DNA of 64,000 nt, taken from Polyangiaceae bacterium (GTDB lineage Bacteria > Myxococcota_A > Polyangia > Polyangiales > Polyangiaceae). Of this stretch, positions 18,043 to 26,295 are shown one piece after another (positions within the stretch are counted from its first letter, which is position 1; each line of letters begins with the position of its first letter). The notes under the pieces are model-generated. The model made no database searches. It saw only the letters and a program-made list of their open reading frames with translations, and was not told the DNA's origin. The translations under genes and the position numbers were made by a program. Location of the stretch: the NCBI GenBank assembly GCA_009780955.1, contig WQZB01000009.1:1-64000 (forward strand), written 5' to 3'.

Positions 18043-19260
18043 GTGGTAACTGTTCGTCTCAAGCCTGGTCACGTGCAGCCGGTGTGGGCCGGGCACCCTT
18101 GGGTGTACTCGCAAGCGATCGATCGCGTCGAAGGCAGCGCAACCCGCGGCGCTGAGGTCCGTGTCGTCGACCCGCGCGGCAACTTCCTTGGTCGCGGCTT
18201 CTATTCGCCGGGGTCTGCCATTCCCGTGCGCCTGCTCGTTCGCGATGAAACAACTGCGATCGACACGAATTTGTTTCGCGACCGGCTCGAGCGCGCGCTC
18301 GCGGCTCGCGCGGCGTTCGGCATCGGAACCTCCCCTGAGACAACGGGCTACCGCGTCGTGCATGCCGAAGGCGATGGCCTACCGGGTCTCATCGTCGATC
18401 GCGCGGGCGACGTGCTTAGCGTGCAGTTTCTCACCTATGGCATGAAGGAACGAGCAAGTATGGTCCTCGATGCACTCGAGCAAGTCATGCGCCCTCGTGC
18501 CATCGTCGATCGCACCCCGCTGAATGTGGCCAAGCTCGAAAACTTTACGGCCGCGCAGGGCGTCGTGCAGGGTGAGTCGATTTCTTCCCTGTCGTTTTCC
18601 GAGCGGGGCCTCGCCTACCGCATTCCGCTCGAATTAGGGCAAAAAACCGGTTTTTATTTTGATCAGCGCGATCTGCGTTGGCGCGTCGAGGCGCTTTCCA
18701 AAGGCAAGCGGGTGCTCGACGCCTACTCGTACGTCGGTTCGTTCGGGCTTGCGGCAGCACGCGGCGGCGCCACCGACGTAGTTTGCGTCGACGAAAGTGC
18801 GCCTGCCTTGGAAACGGGCGCCGAGTGCGCGCGCGCGAACGGGCTCGACGCCGTGATGCACTTCGAGCGCAGCGATGCGCGACGCATGATGCAAGATGCA
18901 CACGGTAGTTTCGACCTCGTGGTGGTGGACCCACCAAGGCTTGCGCCTTCGCGAGGCTCGCGTGAGCAGGCGCTTTTCATGTACGCTCGCCTGTCCGAGC
19001 TCGGCTGCCATGCCGTCAAGCCGGGAGGGCTGCTCATCATGTGTTCGTGCTCGGCAGCGGTCGACCTCACCGGTCTCACACGGGCACTCGCAACGGGTGC
19101 CGTGCGCGCAAACATGGACGCCATCGTGCTCGAGCGCGTTTTTCAAGGCATTGACCACCCGGTGCCTGCGGCCTTTGGCGAAGGGCTCTATTTGAAATCG
19201 CTGATTGCCCGCGTGTTGTCGCGCAGCAGTCATTCGTTCGCGCCGGCGGATCACGAATGA
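18043..19260 (+). CDS. RlmI-like class I SAM-dependent 23S rRNA (cytosine-C5) methyltransferase
   Basis: The 405-residue protein has an N-terminal PUA-like domain (VWAGHPWVYSQAI, RGAEVRVVDPRGNFLGRGFYS) and a Rossmann methyltransferase domain. Motifs visible are KTGFYFDQRDLR, VLDAYSYVGSFGLAAARGGA (SAM site), DLVVVDPPRLAPSR (NPPY-like motif IV) and GGLLIMCSCSA with the catalytic-type cysteines. This is the RlmI/YccW layout, modifying C1962 of 23S rRNA in E. coli. Its start is GTG. It overlaps the HAD gene by four bases (ATGA), suggesting coupled translation. Confidence 0.88.
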   Translation: MVTVRLKPGHVQPVWAGHPWVYSQAIDRVEGSATRGAEVRVVDPRGNFLGRGFYSPGSAIPVRLLVRDETTAIDTNLFRDRLERALAARAAFGIGTSPETTGYRVVHAEGDGLPGLIVDRAGDVLSVQFLTYGMKERASMVLDALEQVMRPRAIVDRTPLNVAKLENFTAAQGVVQGESISSLSFSERGLAYRIPLELGQKTGFYFDQRDLRWRVEALSKGKRVLDAYSYVGSFGLAAARGGATDVVCVDESAPALETGAECARANGLDAVMHFERSDARRMMQDAHGSFDLVVVDPPRLAPSRGSREQALFMYARLSELGCHAVKPGGLLIMCSCSAAVDLTGLTRALATGAVRANMDAIVLERVFQGIDHPVPAAFGEGLYLKSLIARVLSRSSHSFAPADHE

Positions 19261-20045
19261 GACCCTTGTCCACGATTCCGCCCGAGGTGCTCCGCAGCCT
19301 GCGCGGCGTGCTCTTCGATCTCGACGACACGGCTCTGTCGCACGGCGTGCTCACACGCGAGGCGTACGACGCGATTTGGTCGATGCATGATGCAGGGCTC
19401 GTGCTCGTTGCGGTCACCGGGCGCCCAAGCGGTTGGGGTGAGGTTATCGCGCGGCAATGGCCCGTTGACGGTGCCGTGACCGAAAATGGCGCGGTGCATG
19501 TCGTGCGTCATGGCGTGGGCGTCGACGTTCACGAAACCGGCACGCCCGAACAACTGGCAGAACGAAAAGAGCGCCTTCGGGCGCTCGTGGAGTCCGTCGC
19601 GCGTGCGGTGCCGCGTGCGCGTCTCGCCGATGACTCTTATGCCCGCAGGTCGGACGTGGCATGGGACATTGGCGAGCGTGATGCGCTCGATGGCGCCAGC
19701 ATTGCAGCGCTCGAGCGCGAAGTCATGTCGGCTGGCGCGCGCACCACGCGTTCGTCGGTGCACCTGCACGCCAGCTACGAGAGCGACGACAAGGCAACGG
19801 GAGCCGTGCGCTTTTTGCGCGAGCAGCTCGGCGAAGATCCTGGTCGAGCGCTCGGTCGCTATGCCTTCATTGGTGACAGCGGCAACGACGCACCTTGTTT
19901 TTCCGCCTTTCGTGTGACCTTTGGCGTTGCGAACGTGCGCGCGCATTTGCCACGGTTGCCCGTGCCTCCGCGCTGGGTTGCTTCGCGCGAGCGCGGCGCG
20001 GGCTTTGCCGAGATTGCACGCGTTCTTGTGGCTGCCCGCGGGTGA
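19257..20045 (+). CDS. HAD-superfamily phosphatase (Cof/MPGP type)
   Basis: The 262-residue protein shows HAD motif I (LFDLDDTALS, D21 and D23), motif II (VAVTGRPSG), a cap region, and motifs III/IV (SDDKATGAVRFL and FIGDSGNDAPCF). The type IIB cap arrangement fits Cof-like or mannosyl-3-phosphoglycerate phosphatases acting on sugar phosphates; the substrate cannot be read from sequence. The start ATG overlaps the stop of the methyltransferase gene, a pairing with no obvious functional logic. Confidence 0.85.
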   Translation: MRPLSTIPPEVLRSLRGVLFDLDDTALSHGVLTREAYDAIWSMHDAGLVLVAVTGRPSGWGEVIARQWPVDGAVTENGAVHVVRHGVGVDVHETGTPEQLAERKERLRALVESVARAVPRARLADDSYARRSDVAWDIGERDALDGASIAALEREVMSAGARTTRSSVHLHASYESDDKATGAVRFLREQLGEDPGRALGRYAFIGDSGNDAPCFSAFRVTFGVANVRAHLPRLPVPPRWVASRERGAGFAEIARVLVAARG

Positions 20046-20100
20046 TTGGAGCGCGTGAAGTTTCCGCCATTGCCCTTCATCAAGTAAAGTCGTCGACATC

Positions 20101-21366
20101 ATGCAGTCGATGCAGTCGAATCAGTCTAAGAAAGCGGGCGCGACCGAGGAGCTTTTGGCGATTGCGGCGAAGCACGTTTACCCCAATAACAAGCCTGCGA
20201 AGATTGTGCTCGCGCGCGGGCAAGGCTCGCGCCTTTTCGACGTCGAGGGCCGCCGCTTTCTCGACCTTGCCGCTGGTGTGGCGGTTTGCTCGCTCGGTCA
20301 CGCGCACCCAAAGCTTACCGCAACGATTGCCGCGCAGGCTGGGCGGCTCATGCACGTGTCGAACTACTTCTACAACGAAGAAAACATCCTGCTTGCGAGC
20401 GAGCTTTGCGAGCTTTGCGAGAAAGAGGGCTTGACTCGCGCCCTGCTTTGCAACTCGGGCACCGAGGCCAACGAAGCCATGTTCAAGGCTGTTCGTCGCC
20501 ACTTTTACGTGAAAGGCGACAAGCGCTCGCGCATCATCTCCTTTCACAACTCGTTTCATGGTCGCACCATGGGCTCGTTGGCCATGACGGGTACGCCAAA
20601 GTACCGCGAAGGCTTCGGGCGCATCGAAGGCATCACGCATGTAACCTACGGCGATCTCGACGCGGTTGCCGCCGAAATGGGCAGCGACGTCGCCGCCGTG
20701 ATCGTCGAAGCCGTGCAAGGGGAGGGCGGCGTCATCCCTGCACCTTTAGGCTTTCTCGAAGGGTTACGTGCACTATGCAATCAGCATGGCGCTCTTCTTG
20801 TTTTCGACGAGGTGCAGACCGGCATTGGAAGGCTCGGGCGCTGGTTCGGGTTTCAGCGCTCGGGGAGCTTTGCCGGCGTTCGCCCCGACGCCATTTCGCT
20901 TGCAAAGGGGCTTGGTGGCGGGTTCCCCATTGGTGCCATGGTCACGAGCGAAGAGCTCGGCTCTGCGCTTCCTCCTGGCACACACGGCTCCACATTTGGC
21001 GGAAACCCACTTGCGTGCGCCGCGGCGCGCACCGTGCTTCGCGTGATGGAAGCAGAGGACATCGTGCCGAATGTCGAGCGCAAAGGGCAGCTTTTGTCCG
21101 CCATGCTCGCAAGGGTCGCTCGCGAACTGCCCAACGTGTGCGAAGGGCAGCGAGGCGAGGGTTTGCTTCGCGGTCTCATTCTTAGGCCTGGGTTTGTCGC
21201 GCGTGACATCCTGCCGAAGCTTGTTGACGCTGGCGTTTTGCTCCTCGCAGCAGGCGAGCGCGTTTTGCGCTTTGCACCTCCACTCATCATTACCGATGCC
21301 GAGCTCGAAGAGGGCGTGGCCATCGTCCGCAAAGTGCTCGAGGAACTCCCAGCACACAGCAGTTGA
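20101..21366 (+). CDS. argD: Acetylornithine/succinylornithine-type class III aminotransferase
   Basis: This PLP enzyme of arginine biosynthesis transfers the amino group of glutamate to N-acetylglutamate semialdehyde. The 421-residue protein is complete: FLDLAAGVAVCSLGH, LLCNSGTEANEAMFKAVR, SFHNSFHGRTMGSLAMTG, VIVEAVQGEGGV, LLVFDEVQTGIGR, SLAKGLGGG with the Schiff-base lysine at ~269, STFGGNPLACAAA and LLAAGERVLRFAPPL. Related class III aminotransferases (ornithine, 4-aminobutyrate) share most motifs, so specificity is likely but not certain. ATG codons at 20101 and 20110 are both possible. Confidence 0.88.
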   Translation: MQSMQSNQSKKAGATEELLAIAAKHVYPNNKPAKIVLARGQGSRLFDVEGRRFLDLAAGVAVCSLGHAHPKLTATIAAQAGRLMHVSNYFYNEENILLASELCELCEKEGLTRALLCNSGTEANEAMFKAVRRHFYVKGDKRSRIISFHNSFHGRTMGSLAMTGTPKYREGFGRIEGITHVTYGDLDAVAAEMGSDVAAVIVEAVQGEGGVIPAPLGFLEGLRALCNQHGALLVFDEVQTGIGRLGRWFGFQRSGSFAGVRPDAISLAKGLGGGFPIGAMVTSEELGSALPPGTHGSTFGGNPLACAAARTVLRVMEAEDIVPNVERKGQLLSAMLARVARELPNVCEGQRGEGLLRGLILRPGFVARDILPKLVDAGVLLLAAGERVLRFAPPLIITDAELEEGVAIVRKVLEELPAHSS

Positions 21367-21410
21367 CTTGCCCACGTCTGGTCGAATGCGAGATACGCGA
21401 GATACTTGGG

Positions 21411-23624
21411 ATGCCTGGCGTTGTGACATCGGAAGGAGACGGCGGATCCTCGTCATCGGGCTCGGTGTGCGCGGGTTGTGGCAAGCCTATCGACCCGCTG
21501 CGTGCTGGTCACGTTGCCATCGTTGACGGCACTTTTCGCTATTTCTGCAATGCGGCGTGCAAAGTTCTGTACGTCGAGGCAAGTCCACGTCGCGCAGCGT
21601 TCGACGCGATGACGGCCGAACCTCCTCCTGTTGCGCCAGTCTCACAGCCTATTGCGCCGATTGCGATGGCTGCCACAGGCCGTGCAACGCTGCCAGGCAT
21701 TGCACCGGAAGCCACGCCATCGCACGACGCGAGTGACGACGGCGACGACGAAGTTGTCACTCCGCCATGGGCGCAGGAACCAGTCGATTCCGTAGGGGAG
21801 CAGCATGCTGCGCCCCTACCTCGCGACGCAAACCAACAAAACGCATTCGTAGGGGCGCCATTCATGGCGCCCAACCACGGTATTTTGGAATCCGCACCCT
21901 TGGCCGATTCCGAGGGCGCGATGAATCGCGCCCCTGCGCCCCTACAACGCGCTCTTGGCATTGCACCCGCCATTGGCATTGGTGCGGGTATTGTGGCCGC
22001 GGCCGCGCCGCTTGCGGGGGAATTGGCCTCCAAGTTTTGCCTGCCGCTCGCCATGCTGGCTGCATTTGTCGTCGTCATGCGTGCTGGACTTCGCCCGCGC
22101 GATCCAAGCGAACCGTCGCCATGGATTGTGGCGGTGCCGGTGGCGATCGCGGCCATCACCGCAGCCACAACCTTCGCGATGGTGGGCCGTGTGCCCGCCG
22201 GAAAGGTCGATGCTTACGCCGCCTTTGTAGGGGTTGCTGCTGCTGCATCGCTTCTCGTTGACTTGGCTTTGGGCCGCGCGCGACGTGACGTCGAAGCCGC
22301 GCGCACACGCATGGCTCGCGCAACGTCCACGGGCACCGATCACGCGTGGGGCCGTCTTGCCAACGCGCAGAGCTCGCGTCTCGACGTTGCAGCCCCTCTG
22401 GTGGGGTTCATGCGGCGGGCAGTCGAGCTCGCAGTGCCCATTGCTGCTGTCATCGTTGCGGTGGCTGCCTATGCAACGAGCCGCGATGCGTGGCCTGAGG
22501 TGTGGCCTGACGTTGTCATCGCGGCATGTGCGGGAGCGTATGCGCTAGCCGCGGTGGCTGCTGCATCGGCTGCGGCTCTTGCGCATGCGCATGGTCACCT
22601 ATCTGCTCTGCGGAGAGGCATTGTTTATAAAGACGCGCAGGCCTTTGACGTTGCCGCTCGTGCCGACGTTGCCGTCATCTGTTCGCGTGGAACCGTTCTG
22701 CTCGGTGAGCCCGAGATTGTGACCGTCGAAGCGATCGGTGATATAGCGACCGACCGCGTTTTATCGCTTGCTGCCGGCACAGAAATGGCGTCGAACCCCG
22801 CAGCGTCCACCGCGATCCTCGGCGAAGCACGCGCGCGCGAAGTACGCCCAGAACACGTTCGCTCGGCCATCGTTTACGAAGGCCTTGGTGTTACCGCGCT
22901 CGCGCCCGATGGCGACAAAGTAATTGTGGGTAGCCGCGGCTTGCTCTTGCAAGAAAAGGTTAGTGTTGCCATTTTCGACGCACGCGTTACCGAGCTCGAG
23001 GCCGAAGGGCGCAGCGTGCTGCTCGTGGCACTTGGCGATCGTTCGATTGGTCTGCTCGCATTGCAAGACGGCCTTCGCCGCGGCGCACGCGCTGCCATCC
23101 AGAGGCTGCATGATGCAGGTATCGAGCCCGTGCTTCTCAGCGGCGAGGCGCGTGAGACATGCGAAACCATCGCGCGTGCGCTTGACATCGAGCATGTTCG
23201 ACCCGAGATCCTCCCGGCTGATCGCGGAGCCGAAGTGCGCGCTCTTGCTGACGGGGGCCACGTGGTTGCTGCGATTGGCCACGCATCGTCCGACGGTGGG
23301 GCGCTTGGTTCCGCCGACGTGCCCGTGGCCATGGGACAGGCGGGGCCTGTGCCTGGAGAGTGGAGCGTTGCTCTGGCGTCCGACGATGTCCGCGACGCGG
23401 CTCTCGCACTCACCGTGCCCCGTGCCTGCCGCGAACGCGCGCGCGTGATCGCCCTCGTCGGCGCCGGCGCACAGGCACTTTCGCTTTTTGGCATTGTCTT
23501 CGGCATTGCGCCGCCGGTCGTAGCGCCGGTCGTATCGGTGATCGCCGCGGTGATCGTGGTTGGGTTGGTGCGCGAACCTCCACACGCACCGGCGCCATCG
23601 CCTTTGCCGCCGTCGTCGGAGTAG
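21411..23624 (+). CDS. TRASH/YHS-domain protein with a catalytically degenerate P1B-ATPase scaffold
   Basis: From this ATG the product has ~737 residues (an in-frame TTG at 21363 overlaps the argD stop). It opens with a metal-binding TRASH/YHS motif (CAGCGKPIDP, then YFCNAACKVLY). A variable linker, membrane helices and a region that aligns by eye with copper P-type ATPases follow. CPCALGLATP is replaced by CAGAYALAAV. GIVYKDAQAFDVAARADVAVI keeps the approach to the phosphorylation site, but DKTGT reads CSRGT (~22678). The N-domain HP reads NP (SNPAAS), and GDGxND reads GHASSD (~23277). The actuator domain is missing or much reduced. It is therefore probably a non-pumping homologue, perhaps a metal sensor or assembly factor. 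Family A repeats are translated in the linker at 21792-21945. Confidence 0.72.
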   Translation: MPGVVTSEGDGGSSSSGSVCAGCGKPIDPLRAGHVAIVDGTFRYFCNAACKVLYVEASPRRAAFDAMTAEPPPVAPVSQPIAPIAMAATGRATLPGIAPEATPSHDASDDGDDEVVTPPWAQEPVDSVGEQHAAPLPRDANQQNAFVGAPFMAPNHGILESAPLADSEGAMNRAPAPLQRALGIAPAIGIGAGIVAAAAPLAGELASKFCLPLAMLAAFVVVMRAGLRPRDPSEPSPWIVAVPVAIAAITAATTFAMVGRVPAGKVDAYAAFVGVAAAASLLVDLALGRARRDVEAARTRMARATSTGTDHAWGRLANAQSSRLDVAAPLVGFMRRAVELAVPIAAVIVAVAAYATSRDAWPEVWPDVVIAACAGAYALAAVAAASAAALAHAHGHLSALRRGIVYKDAQAFDVAARADVAVICSRGTVLLGEPEIVTVEAIGDIATDRVLSLAAGTEMASNPAASTAILGEARAREVRPEHVRSAIVYEGLGVTALAPDGDKVIVGSRGLLLQEKVSVAIFDARVTELEAEGRSVLLVALGDRSIGLLALQDGLRRGARAAIQRLHDAGIEPVLLSGEARETCETIARALDIEHVRPEILPADRGAEVRALADGGHVVAAIGHASSDGGALGSADVPVAMGQAGPVPGEWSVALASDDVRDAALALTVPRACRERARVIALVGAGAQALSLFGIVFGIAPPVVAPVVSVIAAVIVVGLVREPPHAPAPSPLPPSSE
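21792..21819. repeat. Family A palindrome variant inside coding sequence
   Basis: This 28-bp inverted repeat has gtagggg and cgcccctac ends around an agcagcatgctg core. It has one mismatch between the arms, and its core differs from that of the other family A copies. It is read in frame in the linker of the P1B-ATPase-like protein. Confidence 0.8.
21849..21945. repeat. Family A composite element inside coding sequence
   Basis: This composite starts with gtaggggcg and ends with cgcccctac. It contains a left hairpin (gggcgccattcatggcgccc), a ~45-bp spacer with tattttggaatccg, and a right hairpin (gggcgcgatgaatcgcgccc). The same three-part composite is present at 40773-40876, outside a gene. 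Here the reading frame is open throughout and gives GAPFMAP, GILESAPLA and GAMNRAP in the protein linker. The length is such that the frame of the host gene is kept. Confidence 0.85.
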
Positions 23625-23663
23625 GAAGTCTTACGTGACCGCGTTTGCGGCATACGGTTGATC

Positions 23664-23813
23664 AACTGCCGCGACGAGCTCTGGGCTGGGTTCGAGCAGC
23701 TGCGCAGCTAGTTGCCGAGACCTGTCGCGACGAGACCAAGGACGGCCTGGCGTTCGCCAAACAGGGCAACTCCTTGCTGCTGCTCATGGACGGCGACCAA
23801 TGAAACAGCGTTC
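23664..23813 (+). pseudogene. 3' fragment of the DUF7691-like gene at 32716-33432
   Basis: About 150 bases match, with few changes, the last ~45 codons plus stop and the following tgaaacag of the intact gene at 32716-33432 (opposite strand). The fragment encodes CRDELWAGFEQLRS and then loses frame: one base is missing where the intact gene has agctgggttaccgag. Reading frame is regained only by shifting, after which FAKQGNSLLLLMDG can be read up to TGA. The 5' part of the gene is absent. It lies directly upstream of the gene at 23878. Confidence 0.85.
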
Positions 23814-23877
23814 GTGTAGAGCATCAACGATCTTGGCAGTGCGGTGAGGCTCTCCGTAGGTAAAATGCACTGAACTC

Positions 23878-24450
23878 ATGGCCAAAGATCCACTTCGCTA
23901 CAAAGGCGACGAAACGAAATTGCGGGGCGGTGGCGTCTACGTGCGGGCCGAAGGGATCACACAAGACGACGTCGTCCTTGCAGTCAAACGCTTCTGGGCG
24001 TCGACGAAGGCAGCAGAAGAAGAGCCGGGCGACGCAGGCATATCCGGAGCCGATTTCAAGAGGCACGGCCTCCTTGGCGTCGCGATACTTCCCGCTGCGC
24101 CCGACGCCGATGGAAGCGACTGGATCGGCGTCTACGACACCGCTCCGTACTCGCACGAGGAGTGGCTCGACGATCTGTGTCGCGCCCTCAACGCTTACCT
24201 CGCCGTGCCGGTATTCTCGTTCTACATCGGGCCGAAGACGCGACTCGCCTCGCACGGTGAGAGCGGCTACGCCGGTCTAGCGAGAAAACCGACCCGTACG
24301 TGGGACAAGACGCTTCGCGCGGTCGACCGATTTCCTTACCCGTTCTTTGCGCCGGCAGATCCCGTCGAGGGTGTTGTCTGGCTTCGTTTTCGCATCGCCT
24401 CTGATGTTTTGCTTCGTAAGCTGGAGTTCGAGAAGGAATTCTGGCGATAG
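23878..24450 (+). CDS. Island protein, family X (immunity-like, unrecognised)
   Basis: This 190-residue soluble protein has no signal peptide and no family I can name. It is homologous to the N-terminal domain of the gene at 29116: GGGVYVRAEGITQDDVVLAVKRFW corresponds there to GGIYVASKHGVTRAKVVAEIKAFW, WIGVYDTAPY to WIAVYDSERY, and VPVFSFYI to VPVLHYEL. Two inverted partial copies of this gene occur at 28384-28452 and 30440-30640. Small, acidic, multi-copy proteins that stand without an enzyme signature are typical of immunity proteins to polymorphic toxins; that is inference here. Confidence 0.75.
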   Translation: MAKDPLRYKGDETKLRGGGVYVRAEGITQDDVVLAVKRFWASTKAAEEEPGDAGISGADFKRHGLLGVAILPAAPDADGSDWIGVYDTAPYSHEEWLDDLCRALNAYLAVPVFSFYIGPKTRLASHGESGYAGLARKPTRTWDKTLRAVDRFPYPFFAPADPVEGVVWLRFRIASDVLLRKLEFEKEFWR

Positions 24451-24495
24451 GGAGGCTAACGCAATCACGGGGCCTCCCCCTTTGGTACTTCTTTA

Positions 24496-25941
24496 TCAAA
24501 GTGCGAAATCGATCGCCGACATCCGCGTCCCCGCGGGTGCGATGAGCCACGCGAGCGCGCGATAGCGTTCGTGCGCGAGGCTCGCGACGCGATCGGCCTT
24601 CGCCGTCGAGGCGCTCGTCAAAGGCTTATTGGAGATCGCAAGATCTCCTCCCGCGAGCTCCGCGCCGAGCTCGAGCCCAGGGAGATCCTCGATCATTTTC
24701 GCGAGATCGACCGCGCGATCAGGATGCACCCTCCGCTCTTCCATCCTCCAATGGAGCGTGAGCTGCTCGCGGTAACGACGATGGATCTCCTCCTCCGATC
24801 GCAGCGACGCGGTCTCGAGGAGCGCATCTGCCGCCGGCGTTCCCAGGCCGAACGTCTTGAGGAGCGTCTTCTCAACGTCCATGTCTCGGATCTTCGCTTG
24901 AAGTTGCGGTAGCCGCACACGATCCAGCGCCCACCCCAGCATAATGGCGGCTTCGATCGACCATGAGCGGTCGATACACTCCGGCGTCATCGACGACTGG
25001 AGCGGCTCCGCGAAGAGCGCCGCTTCACGCTCATCGAGCTCCTCTTCGATCCCGCGCTCGCGCAGCCACAGCCGCATCGCCGCGACCTCCTTCTGCGTCT
25101 TCTCATACTGGTCTGACAGAATGAGCGCACGTTGCCCCGGTAGACTCGCGCGCCATGACACCGCCGCGAGCGCGAGCGCCCGCGCTGCGACACGTCGCGG
25201 CGAGTGATGAACGACCCGGGGCGACGCCGCGAGCTCGGCGAGCCGCGTGCGCAAGAGCAGAGTGGGATGCTCCTCCGGAGGGCACGCCATGATCTCCGCA
25301 AACGGAGCTTCTTTCAGGAGCGAAGTGAGATCCGGATCGGCCGCGATCTTGGCGAGGTCATGCCCATAGCGGGCCGCGCCTCGGAGCGCATGGAGCGCGC
25401 CCGCTCTGTCACCGAGCTCCGCGAAGACGCAGAGCGCGTTGTGAAACGCTGTTGGGTTGAACCTCGCGTTGGGCAGACAGTAGCGAAGATACCTCCGGGC
25501 TCGGTCCGCATCGACGCCGAGTTTGTGGATGGCGTTTTGAACCGTGTAGAGCGCATTCACATAGGTTGAATCCTCTTCGAGGTGAGGCACCGTGATGAGG
25601 TCGTCGAAGAGCCGGAGGGAGTCGGCGTGTCGGCCTTGTTCGTTCCACTTCCACGTGAGCTGCAACGCTTGATAGTTGACGCTCTCAGTCCCCCATAACT
25701 CCCATGTTGCGCGGTCGAAGAGGAGCCGGCGTTCGCTGGGCTCGAGCGACATGAGGGTCTGCACGTGCGCCTTTTTCTTCGCGCGCATGGTGCTGACCGC
25801 GCTTTGTGGGAGCTCGCCCTCCGCCTCTTCCAACGCGATCGCCGCACGCACCGAGGCCACGTCGCTCCAGTCGACGTGCATGTCCTTCATCTTGCGGAGT
25901 TCGCTGGGCTTCTGCTCGCCGTCGTCGCGTTCGTTTGTCAT
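24496..25941 (-). CDS. TPR-like plus DUF4272-like island protein
   Basis: The 481-residue soluble protein has an N-terminal half of helical repeats (SLRLFDDLITVPHLEEDS, AFHNALCVFAELGDRAGALHAL). Its C-terminal half resembles DUF4272: IDRSWSIEAAIMLGWALDRV, ASLRSEEEIHRRYREQLTLHW, and ERYRALAWLIAP near the end. The helical half is homologous to the C-terminal part of the frameshifted gene at 29116 (LGDTDRALEHVRAAVRCGY there, LGDRAGALHALRGAARYGH here). DUF4272 proteins are often found beside toxin/immunity genes. It is convergent with the gene at 23878, 45 bp apart. Confidence 0.75.
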   Translation of the reverse strand: MTNERDDGEQKPSELRKMKDMHVDWSDVASVRAAIALEEAEGELPQSAVSTMRAKKKAHVQTLMSLEPSERRLLFDRATWELWGTESVNYQALQLTWKWNEQGRHADSLRLFDDLITVPHLEEDSTYVNALYTVQNAIHKLGVDADRARRYLRYCLPNARFNPTAFHNALCVFAELGDRAGALHALRGAARYGHDLAKIAADPDLTSLLKEAPFAEIMACPPEEHPTLLLRTRLAELAASPRVVHHSPRRVAARALALAAVSWRASLPGQRALILSDQYEKTQKEVAAMRLWLRERGIEEELDEREAALFAEPLQSSMTPECIDRSWSIEAAIMLGWALDRVRLPQLQAKIRDMDVEKTLLKTFGLGTPAADALLETASLRSEEEIHRRYREQLTLHWRMEERRVHPDRAVDLAKMIEDLPGLELGAELAGGDLAISNKPLTSASTAKADRVASLAHERYRALAWLIAPAGTRMSAIDFAL

Positions 25942-26021
25942 TGGAGCGAAAACATACCCCAGCTTAGTGGCTGTCCTTGCGCCGCTGCGCTGCTCGGCAT
26001 GGCGCTCTGGTGAAGCCTAAA

Positions 26022-26215
26022 AAGTTTCCCAGACGATCGTTCGAAGCTTCCCAGATGAGAATGAAGCTTCCTAGACCAAAAATTTGCCGAGAAATACGCT
26101 CTTTCAAGATTGGGGCGGCCAGGCGCTGGTTTCGAGATCGAAAATTTAGGCCAAAATCTGACGCGGGAGACTTGGCGACCAATCCGGGAAGCTTCGTGGC
26201 CGTCCGTGAAACTTC
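26022..26215 (+). repeat. Element C, copy 1 (~190 bp)
   Basis: This stretch is the near reverse complement of 27590-27785. Shared landmarks in order are gaagcttccc.gatga, gaagcttcct, aaaatttg.cgagaaa.acgc, a GGCCGGGCGC/GGCCAGGCGC block, tttcgaga.cgaaaatttagg, ccaaaatc, gggaga, and gggaagcttcgtggcc. It holds several copies of the short motif gaagcttcc. It lies upstream of the DUF4272-like gene and downstream of the gene at 26296, in a 350-bp space with no gene. The base composition (runs of aaatttt) differs from neighbouring coding DNA. Confidence 0.85.
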
Positions 26216-26295
26216 GTTCTTTGGTATCCGCGACGGCCAGACGTTCGCGTTCAAGATGCCGCCGTTCGACGCAGGAACTCCAATCGCTCGCAGCG

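Noticed and set aside
22220-22245. Additional family A element at the gtagggg in the ATPase-like gene
   Set aside because: Only the seven bases gtagggg match; there is no second arm, so it is a chance match.
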